A DNA stretch of 64,000 nt, from NCBI GenBank assembly GCA_033980235.1, contig CM067064.1, positions 33,511,497 through 33,575,496 on the forward strand. The letters are read 5' to 3'. Positions 1-11,621 of the stretch are shown one piece after another; position 1 is the first letter of the stretch, and each line of letters opens with the position of its first letter. The DNA is from Diadema setosum (taxonomy: Eukaryota > Echinodermata > Echinoidea > Diadematoida > Diadematidae). A program made the translations under genes and the position numbers. The notes beneath the pieces are model-generated. The model was not told the DNA's origin. It ran no database searches and saw only the letters and a list, made by a program, of their open reading frames with translations.

Positions 1-286
1 AATTATACTTCTTATTACTTGTATAATTTAGGAATTATATGTTCTTATACATGTGCATTATTGGTTCGAACTGACCATTGTGTGAAAAACATTTCTGCTT
101 CAAATCAAATGGAATATAAAACTTGTATGAAATGTGGAATATGGAACATGAATTAAAAAAAAGAAAAAGAAAAATAGCTTACCCCTCCTAGCGCGCCGCC
201 AATAACACATAATATTGCCTTCACCAATGATAAATACTGAAGAAAAAATAATACTTAGGCCCTTGTTTCAGAAACATTTTCACATT

Positions 287-968
287 TCAGCAAAAATGTA
301 ATCCCAACTTATTTCTTTTTAAAGCGATTTCTTTTTCTTCATCCCGAAATCTTACTATTCTCTTATAAATTTTCTCAAAAGTAGGAATTTCTCCCTCCGA
401 CCTAGATCTAAAAATGACATACCTCAAAATAAAAATTATTGTATTATAGAGTTTCATTTTGGGGTCCCTTCCCATAACACCAAAATGAACATCTTTCCAC
501 TGTATATTTCAAAGATCTGTCATCTCAAACCTATCTATCACTTTCTGCCACAAATTCTTAACATACACACAATCCCAAAATAAATGTTTACATGTTTCTA
601 CCGATTGCTCACAAAAAGAACACCGATTATTTTCAACGAAACCAAACTAAAAAAAAGATTTTCCTTTGTATAAACAGCTCCATGTAATAATTTATACTGA
701 AATTCTCTGAGTTTTGTTAGAATAGAAGCGTTGTCATTCTTGGTCTTAAAAAATATATGTAATTTCCTTTTTCGAAAACAACAAATTCATTTTGGCCATC
801 GTTAATTCGTAAAATATACGACTGCTGTACATTTGGAACTAAGAGTTCATACACCTTTCTAAATGAGACATCTTTCAATGAAATTACATTTTCGAAAATT
901 TTCAAAGAAAACACAAACACACACACACATGTAAACAGGCACACACAAACACACGCGATTTCACACAA
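287..968 (-). pseudogene. L1/Tx1-like LINE ORF2, C-terminal remnant
   Basis: Read on the minus strand, the segment gives FQYKLLHGAVYTKENL, then a zinc-binding-like C-x-x-C...H-LFW-C cluster (CSFC then HLFWDC), then a basic tail (LYNTIIFILRYVIFRSR ... RNKLGLHF). This order is typical of the extreme C-terminus of L1/Tx1-type ORF2 proteins. The reading frame is broken at least twice, near 650 and near 500, so the copy is dead. Endonuclease and reverse transcriptase parts are not seen; the copy is 5'-truncated near position 970, next to a short CA-rich stretch. The same domain order recurs at 40567-41603, so the two are probably one family. Positions 1-286 would then be its 3' UTR. Exact ends cannot be fixed. 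Confidence 0.72.
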
Positions 969-1009
969 ACTTTTATCGGCGACGTTGAATATGCCGTCGT
1001 AATTTGTGA

Positions 1010-1968
1010 TTTAATTTATAAGTACATGCACACTATTGTATACTATTTACACCATCCACTCCTCTTCATCATTTACAGGATAATACATTCATTACTTGAA
1101 ATGAGGTACCATATTCGGCAACTCTAACATGTCTCAAGCAGAAAAAAAAATCACACATAGATAAATATGCGTGGACTTGAAAATAAAAGCTATCAAGCAA
1201 ATGAACAATTAAAGTTAGTCAACAAGCAGATTTCAAATGTAACATCTCTTTTAATAAGCTTCACTGTGAAGAGTGGAATGTAATCGAAATTTTCCTACCG
1301 ATCACACACTGGGTAAGAAATTAGGCGTATTTTTGCATGAATCCAATGAGAAGTAAAATGCAGTTCTCCTGTTTTAACGTTCCAAACGAATGTGTTCCTT
1401 TCTTTCATTGAAAAGAATGCTTCGTCGCCCCTGGTTAAGAAAACGTTTCTTCCATCACCCCTCCCCCCTTCCCCTGCGAGTTCCTCCTGGCTCTGCCGCA
1501 GGTCGTTTCTTTATCGGGTTAATATGAAGTGCTGTTACCGGTAACGATACTTTTCGCTGTGAATCTAGTAATAATTACAGTTGCTTTGCGTTATCAAAAT
1601 CGTTACTATCGATGATTATTGCCATTACTACCAACAATGTTACTTTTTAGTCTTGTCCACACGTATTAATCATTCTCTGCATTAATCTTACTGTCGTTAC
1701 TGTTATCATTAAAAATGTGAGGGTGTCTGAAGGTAGGCAATAGAAAAATTGCACAGTTCCCTATGCTCTAAATTCAATCGCTCAGGTAAATGATTGTTCA
1801 GATTGAATTAAGATTATTGATCTACGCCACTTCTTCACGCAACAAGACGTGCTTTACCTGAATTATGTACACGTGCATCATCCTCCCCAGAGAAAATATG
1901 GAATTTTCATTGCGTAATATCCTAGCATTTGTTAAATCACGACAACGTATTTTGTCATTACAATGAGT
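1010..1968. other. No recognisable feature
   Basis: AT-rich sequence with no long open frame, no clear repeat and no RNA-like fold that I can support. Confidence 0.5.
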
Positions 1969-2205
1969 TTATTTCATTTCGGAATAACACAGACCCTATT
2001 TCATTTTTGGATCAACGAATCTTCGAAATAACGAACCCTATTTCATTTTCGGATCAACGAATCTTCGGAATAACATTTCATTTTCGGATTAACGAGCTTT
2101 CGGAATAACGAACCTTATTTCATTTTCGGATCAACGAGCCTTCGGAAAAACGCACCTTATTTCATTTTCGAATTAACGAACCCTCGGAATAACGAACAGC
2201 ACCAT
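1969..2205. repeat. Minisatellite, about 42-bp period
   Basis: Five to six degenerate units of the type TTATTTCATTTTCGGATCA followed by ACGA-CTTCGGAATAACGAAC. Unit starts fall near 1969, 1997, 2039, 2074, 2116 and 2158, so most spacings are 42 bp, with one shortened unit. Confidence 0.85.
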
Positions 2206-2710
2206 CAAAACCATAGCGCTTCCAATCATTACACTGTCAAACACACACGCATATGAACACACATTTACCTTTATTCCTACAGCCAGTGATGTATTGACGA
2301 AATCCAAATCGTTCCTCTTCAGTTAAATGGCCTTCTGCCTATACGGAGAAACTATTACCCTTTTATCGACAATGCGCTATATTCGACATTCCGAATTTCA
2401 ATGTCTGTCAGTGGAGGCAATGTGTTAGTTCCTGAAGAGGTTGTAGTCTCCCTAGCAGCATAATCTCAGAGAAGTGATGGAGTTGTCACAACGCAAGTAA
2501 GACATGGACCGCACATCGCGCTCTTGTTAACAGAGGACAGTCAATGCTTTGTGACGATCATGTAACAACTACCTTAGTCAGACGATTCTCGACTGCGTTC
2601 AAATCATTGAACCGTACCAAATGAAATGATCGGTTTACGTCTATGTTTTTCCGCCTCCGAAAATCAATGGAATTTGGAGAAACGCGACGCTGCTTGTGCT
2701 TGAATCAAAA

Positions 2711-2747
<37 letters not shown>

Positions 2748-3467
2748 AAACTCCTTTGACACAGGTTCGCTCTCTTGAGAGCACATCGACACACAGCAAT
2801 CCGTGCGCAACGTGTCTTAAACTATTGTTCGGATTCTTTTTCATAGAATAGGGCGTACTGCACATCCACCAGGAAATGCCTTTCGACGCACTCGTATTGA
2901 AATAATATGTGTGGTAATGTATGTCAGGACATGTTTTAGTTGTCTCTTAGGTTTTGTTGTGAGGGGGGATTTTGAAGGAGGAGGGGGAATGGGGTAGGGT
3001 AGTTATAGTCCATGGGCCAAGACCCGAAAAATGGGTTATTGGTACCACCTGAGGTGGCAAAACCTTTTTGGTGTCATCCTGTTTGTCGGGCATAGATATG
3101 CTTATCAAGATATGACAGCATTTCCAAATGAGTAGCTTAGTCATAATAAATGAATTTTTAACCAATTTGGTCTCGTTTTTATATCCCTATACTTCTGAAT
3201 CGAAACTAACCGCTATACAAAGAAGAGCACTGTCTTCTGTAAATGATGTCCACATGTGTTCTGTTGTAAACGCGATGCGCTTATTCTTTATTCAAGGCAG
3301 CGAAGGGATGAAGATGATGAATGATAATGATGACGTTCTAATGTGCTTTGCGCTAGACAAAATATGCATTGCTTGTAAGATGAAATTAATTGCTTTTTAA
3401 AGAAAGATGCGAAATTTCATTATTAATAGTCTTCGACGTCTTTGGCGGCAGACGCTATTATAAATCA
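2206..3467. other. No gene seen; contains a 33-bp poly(A) tract
   Basis: Positions 2714-2746 are an uninterrupted A run. The rest shows only short chance open frames and no repeat that I could place. Confidence 0.5.
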
Positions 3468-3585
3468 GGGCCCTGTTTTGTGAAGAGTTAAAATTGATTA
3501 TACAGTTGATTTCAACTGTAAGTCTATGGCAGCCTGTGTGGTGTGGAAATTTGAAATCGATTTTATCTTTGATAAAACGGGACCC
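3468..3585. mobile_element. Short foldback MITE-like element
   Basis: The ends are inverted copies: GGGCCCTGTTTT on the left and AAAACGGGACCC on the right, with further imperfect pairing inwards (AAAATTGATT against AATCGATTTT). The 118-bp size and fold fit a non-autonomous DNA element. No target duplication is clear. Confidence 0.6.
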
Positions 3586-4718
3586 AGATGTGTTTTTTTA
3601 TTTCCTGTACCAAATCGAAGGTCAGATTTCAGTCTCAAAAAGCACTTCTAAGAGAGCGTGAAATGATCACTAAGTGGCTAATATCTAGCCTACGTCAATG
3701 TGCAATGAAAAACTATCCTTTTAACTTCTATATAGGGTAAAAGAATCACGCCCGTATAGTTACAGAGACAAGGGCCCTTTCTTTGTCATGTTTGTTAAGG
3801 ACTTTGGACAATCGGCACCCCGAGTTTGAAGTATAGTTATAGTTGTTTGATGAGCACTAATTATGAGTTCGGTGCTATTTTATTATACCTCCTCCACATA
3901 GGCCTATCACGAGGCACTTTGAATGATACACGCAAAATCAAGTTCCATAAAGTTTCGGCTGCCTGTTGAGGTAATAAGCACATTGTCTTATAGAAAACAA
4001 AGGTGAGAGCATCAGCAACACGTTCGTGGCGTTTTTAAATAGTGATACTCTACTCCACCATTTCTGTACTTAGTTATCTTTCGCTCACTCCAGCTGCCTT
4101 GAAAAGTCTTTGCAGTCATGCAAAAGCTCTTTATGTGGTTATCCTTGATACAAAGTAGTTATATTTTTTTTCAATAAGAATCCTTAAAGATCTCGCCTAC
4201 ACATCGCAGCCCAAAAAAAAAAAAAATCTGGTTTGAACAAAGACAGATAAACAATAAAAGACAATCAATTATATCGCCCACCATTGTGATGTGTATCTAT
4301 TTTTGTTCAGTTCTTCAAATTTGATAAGAAGTGAGAGGGAGGAATGTCGGTTAAGTTTTGGTGTCGGATGAGAGGACTACACCATTTGTGACGTCACGTT
4401 TGGACAACGATTTAAAAAGAATATGAAGAAAATTCATCTTATATTTACTTTTCTACCATAATGGAAGATCGTTCTTGACTATTTTTTCGGCAAGTATGGA
4501 AAATGATAAATTTCCCTCGACAAATGTTTTCAATAAGATGAGGGAATATTTTTTGTGTCAATAATGTAGGGCCTAATGTTCATACAGATTAAAATTCTTT
4601 GGAATTGTGGATTCACTCTATAAATCCGCAGGTGCGGCTGACAGTGAAAAAGCAAATGATACGGTCTCATTAAAACAGTATTGTGAAGACTGTACCCCTG
4701 GAAAGGTTTACATTGAGG
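3586..4718. other. No recognisable feature
   Basis: AT-rich sequence without a supported gene or repeat. Confidence 0.45.
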
Positions 4719-4752
4719 TGTGTGTGTGTGTGTGCATGTGTGTGTGTGTGTA
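4719..4752. repeat. (GT)n microsatellite
   Basis: A nearly pure GT run with one CA interruption. Confidence 0.9.
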
Positions 4753-4982
4753 GGTGTATGATGTATGGGTGTCATCAGTTCTAGTTATTGAACTATTACT
4801 GTAGATGAAATCACAAATATTGATTATTATCTTTATATTGCAGCATGGTATCAATAGCAGTTTGTCAGTTATGAAACTCTTGCAAGTTGTGCGAAATATA
4901 TTCTTTAATGGTTGTAAAGTTACAAATAAGTACATAGTTTATGATGTTTGAATTCTTATGTACCCAGCTTATTGATCTTTTT

Positions 4983-6842
4983 CAATTCAATTCAATTCAA
5001 TTCAATTCGTTTATTCATCTCAATCATCATAAAACAAATACATTGTGAGATCAACATAGTAAACAAAAAAAGAGTATTGATGAGGAGAACGGGGACGACA
5101 AAAAGCGGTTGCTTGAAAAGGCGTAAAGCCCCCAGATTACAATGATAAATGGAATGCATGTAAATGTACATAACGAAGTGAACATAATTTTTAAATGAAG
5201 TAAAATAATAAACTGTTTGAATTTGTACATAAAACACAGAAGATACTATACATTGAAATGGAAAAAATAAGTAAGGAGGTCTTAGCTCAGTAAAGTTCGA
5301 CGCCTCCTCCCCCCCCCCCCCCATAAATGCAGTCACAGACATGATGCATATATATTCCTCTTAGTAATAAAATTCATGAGTATATATTATAACTATTGTA
5401 AATTCTTTTGGAATTCAAATCAAATAAAATGATTGAATTTGGTTATTTTCTTCATATGTATGAATCAAAAGATTCTTCAATTTAAATGTGAAAGAAGTTA
5501 TGGTTGAACAAGAAGCGATGTCATTTGAAAGGTTGTTCCAGATACGGGGACCGGTATGCTTAACAGATTTTAATATGGAGTGACTATTGGCTGCAGGATA
5601 ATTGAATTTAAGACGTGAACGAGTATTATATTGGTGAACATCTTTATTGTGGCGAAATAAATTGGAAATATTAACTGGTGCCAAATTATTATTAACATAG
5701 AACATTAAATTAGCGATTTTGAATCTATAAATATCATATATTGTTAAGGTTTTTAAACGAAAGAATAGAGGCTGAGAAGGGGCAAAATAAGCAGAATTAG
5801 AGCATATACGTAGAGCTTTCTTTTGCAATTTGTGTATGGGATCTAAATGAGTAACACCAGCATTTGCCCATGTAATGGTGCAATACTGTAAATATGGGAG
5901 GACAAGAGAATTATACAACATAAATAGCTGCTTTTCAGGGAGCGTAGTACGTAATTTGCATAATATACCAATATTTTTGGAAACTTTGTTACAAATCAAA
6001 AAACGGTGTTCGTTAAATTTTAATTTTTCATCAAGTATAATACCTAGAAATTTAACTGATGTTGATAAACATAATTGAACATTATTCATCTTGATTTTAA
6101 CTTCATCTAAGACATGAGATATTGTGGGTTTACGAAAGTACATAACACTTGTCTTTTCGTAATTAATAATTAATTTATTAGCATCAAACCACTCAGACAC
6201 TTTATCAAGCTCAGTATTTGTCTTAGAGACAAGGTACTTAAAATCACTGTGAGAGGAAATAATATTGGTATCATCAGCAAATAACACAAAATTAAAGAAG
6301 GAGGATACATAACATAAATCATTGATATATAAAAGAAACAGAAGAGGGCCCAGTATGGATCCCTGGGGGACTCCACACTGGACCCTAGAATATGATGAAC
6401 TACAGTTATTGTAGAAAATAAATTGGTATCTTTCATCTAAATAGCTGTGGAACCAGTCCCACACTGTACCCCTAATTCCAAAGTAAGATAATTTGTACAA
6501 AAGAATATCATGATTAATCAGATCAAAAGCTTTGGTTAAATCAAGAAAAATTCCGAAAGAGTGATTATTGTTATTGATATTATTCAGCAGTCTATCATGA
6601 AGGTCTATTAACGCATGCTCGCATGAATGACGTGCCCTAAAACCATATTGGGAATTATTTAGTAGTTGGTGTTTGTCCAAGTGAAATATTAATCTTTTAT
6701 AAACAATTTTTTCTAAAATTTTCGAAATACAAGGCAACAAAGCTATGGGTCTGTAATTTGAAAATAAGTGTTTGTCTCCCCTTTTAAACCACCAAGTGTA
6801 CGTAACATCCTGTAGGAGATATTGCAGAATCTGATGCTTCAT
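4983..6842 (-). mobile_element. 5'-truncated non-LTR retrotransposon (CR1/Jockey-group-like)
   Basis: On the minus strand a reverse transcriptase frame (6842 to 5415) is followed by about 430 bp of 3' UTR. The element ends in a tandem GAATT-type repeat (4984-5008 on the plus strand: TTCAATTCAATTCAATTCAA and onward). A short tandem-repeat tail with no poly(A) is characteristic of CR1-like elements. The 5' end is cut at the start of the reverse transcriptase domain, the usual result of incomplete reverse transcription. Confidence 0.85.
5415..6842 (-). CDS. Reverse transcriptase of a truncated LINE
   Basis: The frame encodes 475 residues with no internal stop. In order, the reverse transcriptase motifs are: NYRPIALLPCISKILEK (about residues 29-45), QYGFRARHSCEHAL (65-78), the first catalytic aspartate in FLDLTKAFD (D101), the loop CGVPQGSILGPLLF (156-169), and the catalytic FADD box (188-191). 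A thumb and C-terminal region runs to about residue 475. FADD at this place is a common functional variant of YADD in non-LTR elements. No endonuclease domain is present, so this copy cannot act alone. The first methionine probably lies in or near truncated or host sequence and is not a true start. The clean open frame suggests a fairly recent insertion. The exact clade (CR1, L2 or related) is not settled by eye. Confidence 0.9.
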   Translation of the reverse strand: MKHQILQYLLQDVTYTWWFKRGDKHLFSNYRPIALLPCISKILEKIVYKRLIFHLDKHQLLNNSQYGFRARHSCEHALIDLHDRLLNNINNNNHSFGIFLDLTKAFDLINHDILLYKLSYFGIRGTVWDWFHSYLDERYQFIFYNNCSSSYSRVQCGVPQGSILGPLLFLLYINDLCYVSSFFNFVLFADDTNIISSHSDFKYLVSKTNTELDKVSEWFDANKLIINYEKTSVMYFRKPTISHVLDEVKIKMNNVQLCLSTSVKFLGIILDEKLKFNEHRFLICNKVSKNIGILCKLRTTLPEKQLFMLYNSLVLPYLQYCTITWANAGVTHLDPIHKLQKKALRICSNSAYFAPSQPLFFRLKTLTIYDIYRFKIANLMFYVNNNLAPVNISNLFRHNKDVHQYNTRSRLKFNYPAANSHSILKSVKHTGPRIWNNLSNDIASCSTITSFTFKLKNLLIHTYEENNQIQSFYLI

Positions 6843-7499
6843 TATTTCGTTCGAGTGACGTCCGATTGGTCTGAACGCTGTAAAGTATCGCCCAATGCCG
6901 ACATTATTCAGACTTTAGCATTATCACGATTATAGCATTTTAACCCTCGGAATCATGGTTTGCTGCGAGCGGAAATCAGTGGGGCCTAATAGAGGGTGAA
7001 GATTGGAATCTACCTTGAGCGACATAGTTTTCCTGACATGGGCGTAAATCCCGGGGGGATGAATCCCCCCCCCCCCTCCTGAAATGGAGGAGGGGGGATG
7101 GCCTGTACAATCACCCCCCCCCCCCCTGAAATCTGAGAAAAAAATGGAGGAAGCAGAAATGTGATTGCATCAATTTTGACACATTGCATGACGTTCGTAT
7201 GCCCGCCTTCAGACAGGTAACAGAGCTGAACAGTATTCTATCTAGTAAGATTCGCTCGCTCGCGAAGAAAGTAATATCGACGTAAGGTATGGTCTATAGA
7301 TGTTGACAACGTCAAATAGTATAGGCCTACATTTAAACATGCTATGACTCGAGCAACTCGGGACCATCTGCAAATTATGTGCGGAAACAAACAAACAATA
7401 ACCTCTATACCGCCATAATTGAACCCCCTCCATTTCCTGAATCATTCCTGAAACGATGATGACCCCGATGACTCAGTCAGGATACATCTATGGGTATAC
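6843..7499. other. No gene seen; C-run palindrome
   Basis: Around 7065-7135 there are two C runs and a G run with the GAAATGGAGGAGGGGGGAT type of text between them. Otherwise I see nothing supportable. Confidence 0.45.
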
Positions 7500-10400
7500 C
7501 CATGCATGAATGATCAGGGGCGTCGAATCTATCTCGGTGGGGGGGGGGGGGGGAAAGGGGGGAGGGGGGGGGGGGGCAAAGGGGCATTTGCCCCGCCCCT
7601 ACGGAAATGTTGGTGGGGGGGGGGGGGGGCGACAAATCATTTGTCCCCTAAGCAATTCCCGAGATGAGGACAGATCTCGAACTTCTTTATGGAAAATTGT
7701 CCAAATACCGCCAGAACTATGCACCAGATCGTTGAATTGCAATCATGAACATGCAAAAGCCCCGCTACTGGGTCCATTTCGATAGACTTTGTACACTCTT
7801 GAGATTGACGTATTTCCTAATATTTCATCAAAGAGTGTGCAGCAGATCTTTCACTTACAAAAGCTCCCTCATAATGCAGAGGTGTCGATGGGGAGGGGGT
7901 GGTTCCCCCATAAAAGTATTGGGGACAAACATATCATTTTGCTCCTCCTCGTAACTCCCCAGATGTGGAAATGTTCTTACTTTTTTTTGATAGAAAACTG
8001 TCGAAATATTTCATCCAAAGATGGCTTAATTTAAATTCTGAAAATATAAAATTTCCCTCGCGTAAGAGGGGGATAGACCTACCCTCTTCCATACCCTCCC
8101 CGTTCAGTCCTTTCTACTTAATCTACACTTTAGATTGACAGATTCTAAAATGTTTCATCTAAAGTGTGCACCAGGTCTGTTACTTCAGTTAAAAAAAAAT
8201 TGCAAAACTTCCGTGGGTTGGAGGAGATATCTAGATACTTTCAATTAACCGAGCCCCCCCCCCCCCCCATAGATTTAGTATATATTTCTGGGATTGACAT
8301 TTTCCCAGGTTACATCATACGTGTTTACGAGATATTTTCATCTGAATTCTAAAAATGCAAAAGCCCATTCGTATGCAGGGACGTCGATCCTGGAGGACTG
8401 GGGGGGGGGGGGGGGGCAAACATGTCATTTTCTTTCGTTTTGTCCAAATATCTTATCCAAAGTGTACACCAGATTGCTGAATTTCAATAAAAAAAAAAAA
8501 ATCTCTTGTGCTTGGGAGGGGGTATACCCCCTCCAAAACCCTCCCCCTCTGTGCCCCTTTCCCTAGCCTTAGTACACTCTTCAGATTTACAAAAAATTAT
8601 GCATAATTCTGAGTGCACAAGACTTATCACTTATATTTCAGAAAACTCGAAAGTTCCTTCATGTACAAGGGGAATATTTCCTTTTAATCAACCCTTTCCT
8701 CACTCACTTCACCCGTCATAGATCAGTGTTTTTTTTTTGTTTGTTTTTTTTTTGTATTTCCCAAATATACAATCAAATATGCGTATGCGAGATATCTCAA
8801 TTTCAACTTTAAAAAGGCAAAAGCTCCCTCTCATATACGGGAAGAGTGGTAATAGCACTCGCCCACGCCTTCTCCCTACTCGCCCGTCCCCCCCCCCCCC
8901 CGCCCCATCCATACTGTGGCTACACTTTGAACATAGACAGTTTTCCAAATATGCCACAAAATGTGTGCACCAAATCGTTTAAATGCAATCAGAATGTACA
9001 GAATCTCGCTAGTGTAGGAAGGGGGAATAGGGCTTATCCCCTCCCACCTTCTCTGACTGACAAAATAATTTCCAGATATTCCAACAAAGGTGTGCACCAG
9101 ATTGTTGAATTTCAGTTCTAAAACTGAAAAAAAAAAACTCCCTCGAATATGGGAGAAGTATCTTGCCACCCTCTCATTGCTTGGTCCCCTCCAGGGAGGT
9201 GCCTCTCACCTCCCTGGTCCCCTCTATAGACTTGTTACGCTTTGGGGGATGACAATTTCCAAATTTTCCACAAAAAGTGTGATTCAGATCGCTTTATTTC
9301 AATTCTAATAACGCAAAAGCTCCGTCGAGTGGGAGGTGAATCCCCCTCCCACACCCTCCCCCCTAAGCTCTACCTCACTAGACTTTCTACATACACACTG
9401 ATGATGCACACTCGGAATAAGAGCTAAATTCCATGATTTTAACACTTCCCTGAAAAAGCCTTATTTATTTCCATTATCATTTGGGGGGGGGGGGGGGCGC
9501 ACCAAAAGTTTGCACCAAATCGCTGAATTTCAGGTCTGAAAATGCAAAAACACCTTCGTGTGGGAGGAGAAATGCCCCTTATCTACACCCTCGTGTGCTT
9601 GCTTTTTCTGTTTGAATTGCTTAACAGACAACGTTCATGATATTCGTCGCAAAAATTAATACAATGACTTTAATGACACCATTTTATAAGCGAATTGTTC
9701 ATTGTATAATCTGCATCAAAATATTATGCTTCCTTAAACAAGTGGGACTGTTTGAACTCGATAAAACGCGCAAAAAACATGCATCAAATTGCACCATTTA
9801 CAACATCAAAATGCAAAAGATTCTCATCTTGGGAGGGGAAATATCTCCTCCCACACCCTCCCCCTCCCTCTCTCGCTCCGCTCGCTCGGGTTCGGTCGCG
9901 TTCATGATATTCAGTGTAATAATTAATACACGAAGCTATTTAAATGATACAATTTCATAGGCAAAATTGTTCAATGATAATCTACATCAAAATGTACTGC
10001 TACCTACGATATTACGATATACTACGATTTAGTCATTCAATTATCTATGGATATTTCTTTTTCTTACTTGTTTTCTGATAGGAAATAATCCAAATTTTCA
10101 CCAAAAGTGTGCACCAGATCGCTGAATTTCAGGTCTGAAAATGTAAAATCTTCCTCGTGTGGGAGGGGGAACACCCCCCTCCCACACCCTCCCCCTGCTC
10201 GGTCGCTCCGCTCCCTCGCACAGATAGACTGTTTCAAGTCGATAAAACGCGCAAAAACATGCAGCAATTTGCACCATTTACCACATCAAAATGCAAAAAG
10301 TTCTCACCGTGGAAGGGGAAACATCCCCCTCCCACACCCTCCCCCCCCCCCCCTCGCTCGCTTCCCTCGCTCGGGTTCGGTCGCGTTCATGATATTCAAT

Positions 10401-10920
10401 GTAAGAAATGATACAAGAACCTTATTTAAATGATACCATTTTACAGCCGAATTGTTTAATAATAATCGACATCAAAATATATTGCTACCTTAAACAAGTG
10501 GGACTGTTTCAAGTCGGCAAAACGCGCAAAAACATGCATCAAACTGCACCAGGTACAACATCAAAATGCAAAAAGTTCTCACCGTGGAAGGGGGGACAAC
10601 CCCCTCCCACCCCCACCCCTCGCTCGCTCCGCTCCCTCGCATCTAACCACTCCCCCAAGATCAAATCCGGGCTACGCCGGTGACAGGCCCCACTATTTAG
10701 TAGGCTAAAAAGCTGAGATACCACGATTTAGTCATTCAATTATCTATGAATATTTCTTTTTCTTACTTGTTTTTTTTTCACCAAAAGTGTGCACCAGATC
10801 GCTGAATTTCAGGTCTGAAAAATGCAAAATCTTCCTCGTGGGGAAGGGGGGACACCCCCTCCCACACCCTCCCCCCCCCCCCGCTCGGTCGCTCCGCTCC
10901 CTCGCACAGACTTGATTGCT
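7500..10920. repeat. Diverged tandem array with G/C-run cores
   Basis: A motif recurs about every 130-300 bp. It reads roughly 'caaatattt-caccaaaagtgtgcaccagatcgctgaatttcaGGTCTGAAAATGCAAAAgctccctcgtgtgggagggggaa-CCCCCTCCCACACCCTCCCC'. Cores fall near 7750, 7860, 8190, 8350, 8480, 8650, 8815, 8960, 9110, 9300, 9540, 9810, 10130, 10300, 10565 and 10810. The last third also contains longer sub-units of about 270-480 bp that share CATGATATTC-, AACAAGTGGGACTGTTT- and GCTCGCTCGGGTTCGGTCGC-type text (9637-9908, 9909-10388, 10389-10700). Open frames here are rich in P, G, S and R and change frame at the homopolymers, so I treat them as by-products. A single related core lies at 25640-25730. Confidence 0.8.
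7540..7631 (+). repeat. Long G tracts
   Basis: Several runs of 9-16 G separated by a few bases, for example 7540-7576 and 7614-7630. Such sequence has strong potential to form G-quadruplexes and is prone to assembly error. Confidence 0.8.
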
Positions 10921-11621
10921 TTATTGACCTAAGTCAAGAAAATTGAAAAACACAATATAGCTACAGGAAAATATCTACTATATTATCACATAAAAAGAAA
11001 ATGGAGATCCATAATATTACCACTTTATTGAATTTATTTGGGCATTATTCAGGTCTACGCTACGTTTTTGAAAGAGGGGGGGGGGGGGGCAAACTTGCCT
11101 GTCAGTCAAGAAGAAAGAAAAATCAAAAGACAAGAGAAACAACAACAAAAAGTTTTCATACTTTAAAGGTCTGATTTTCCGCCGAAAGTCGGCTGACAAG
11201 TAAAAAAAAAAGACAAAAAAAAAAAAGACAAAAACAAGAACTTGCTGCCACTTCCCTCCGACTTTATATTTCATGCAAAAGAGTGGGACATTCGATCCCT
11301 GTAAAGTGTGTGTGTGGGGGGCACCACGCTTCTCTCTCTCCCCCCCCCCCCCCCCGCCCCCCCCCCCCCCCCCCCCCCCAGGCTGCGCCGGTCCGGTTAT
11401 GGGCTTGTAATCGTGGTGATGGTGACTATCGCCGATCATCCCTCCCCACTCCTCAGTGCGGATTTACGCCGTTGTTTCCTGAACACTGTCGAGGAAAAAT
11501 AAAACAAAACCACCAGAATAAACTGAAGCCATTGCTTCATTGGCCCTTGTTTAGTTATTCAGGCAAGCACGGAAGCGCGTCGTAATGATTTTTGGCATCC
11601 TCTCTGAATATAGGTCGTTGT
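10921..11621. other. No gene seen; C-rich and A-rich simple tracts
   Basis: Contains a G run near 11078-11089 and C runs at about 11341-11380. The long open frames here come from these homopolymers (runs of G or P in translation). Confidence 0.55.

Noticed and set aside
11017..11439. Minus-strand 140-codon frame with a poly-glycine stretch
   Set aside because: Created by a long C run; no start context, domain or codon bias.
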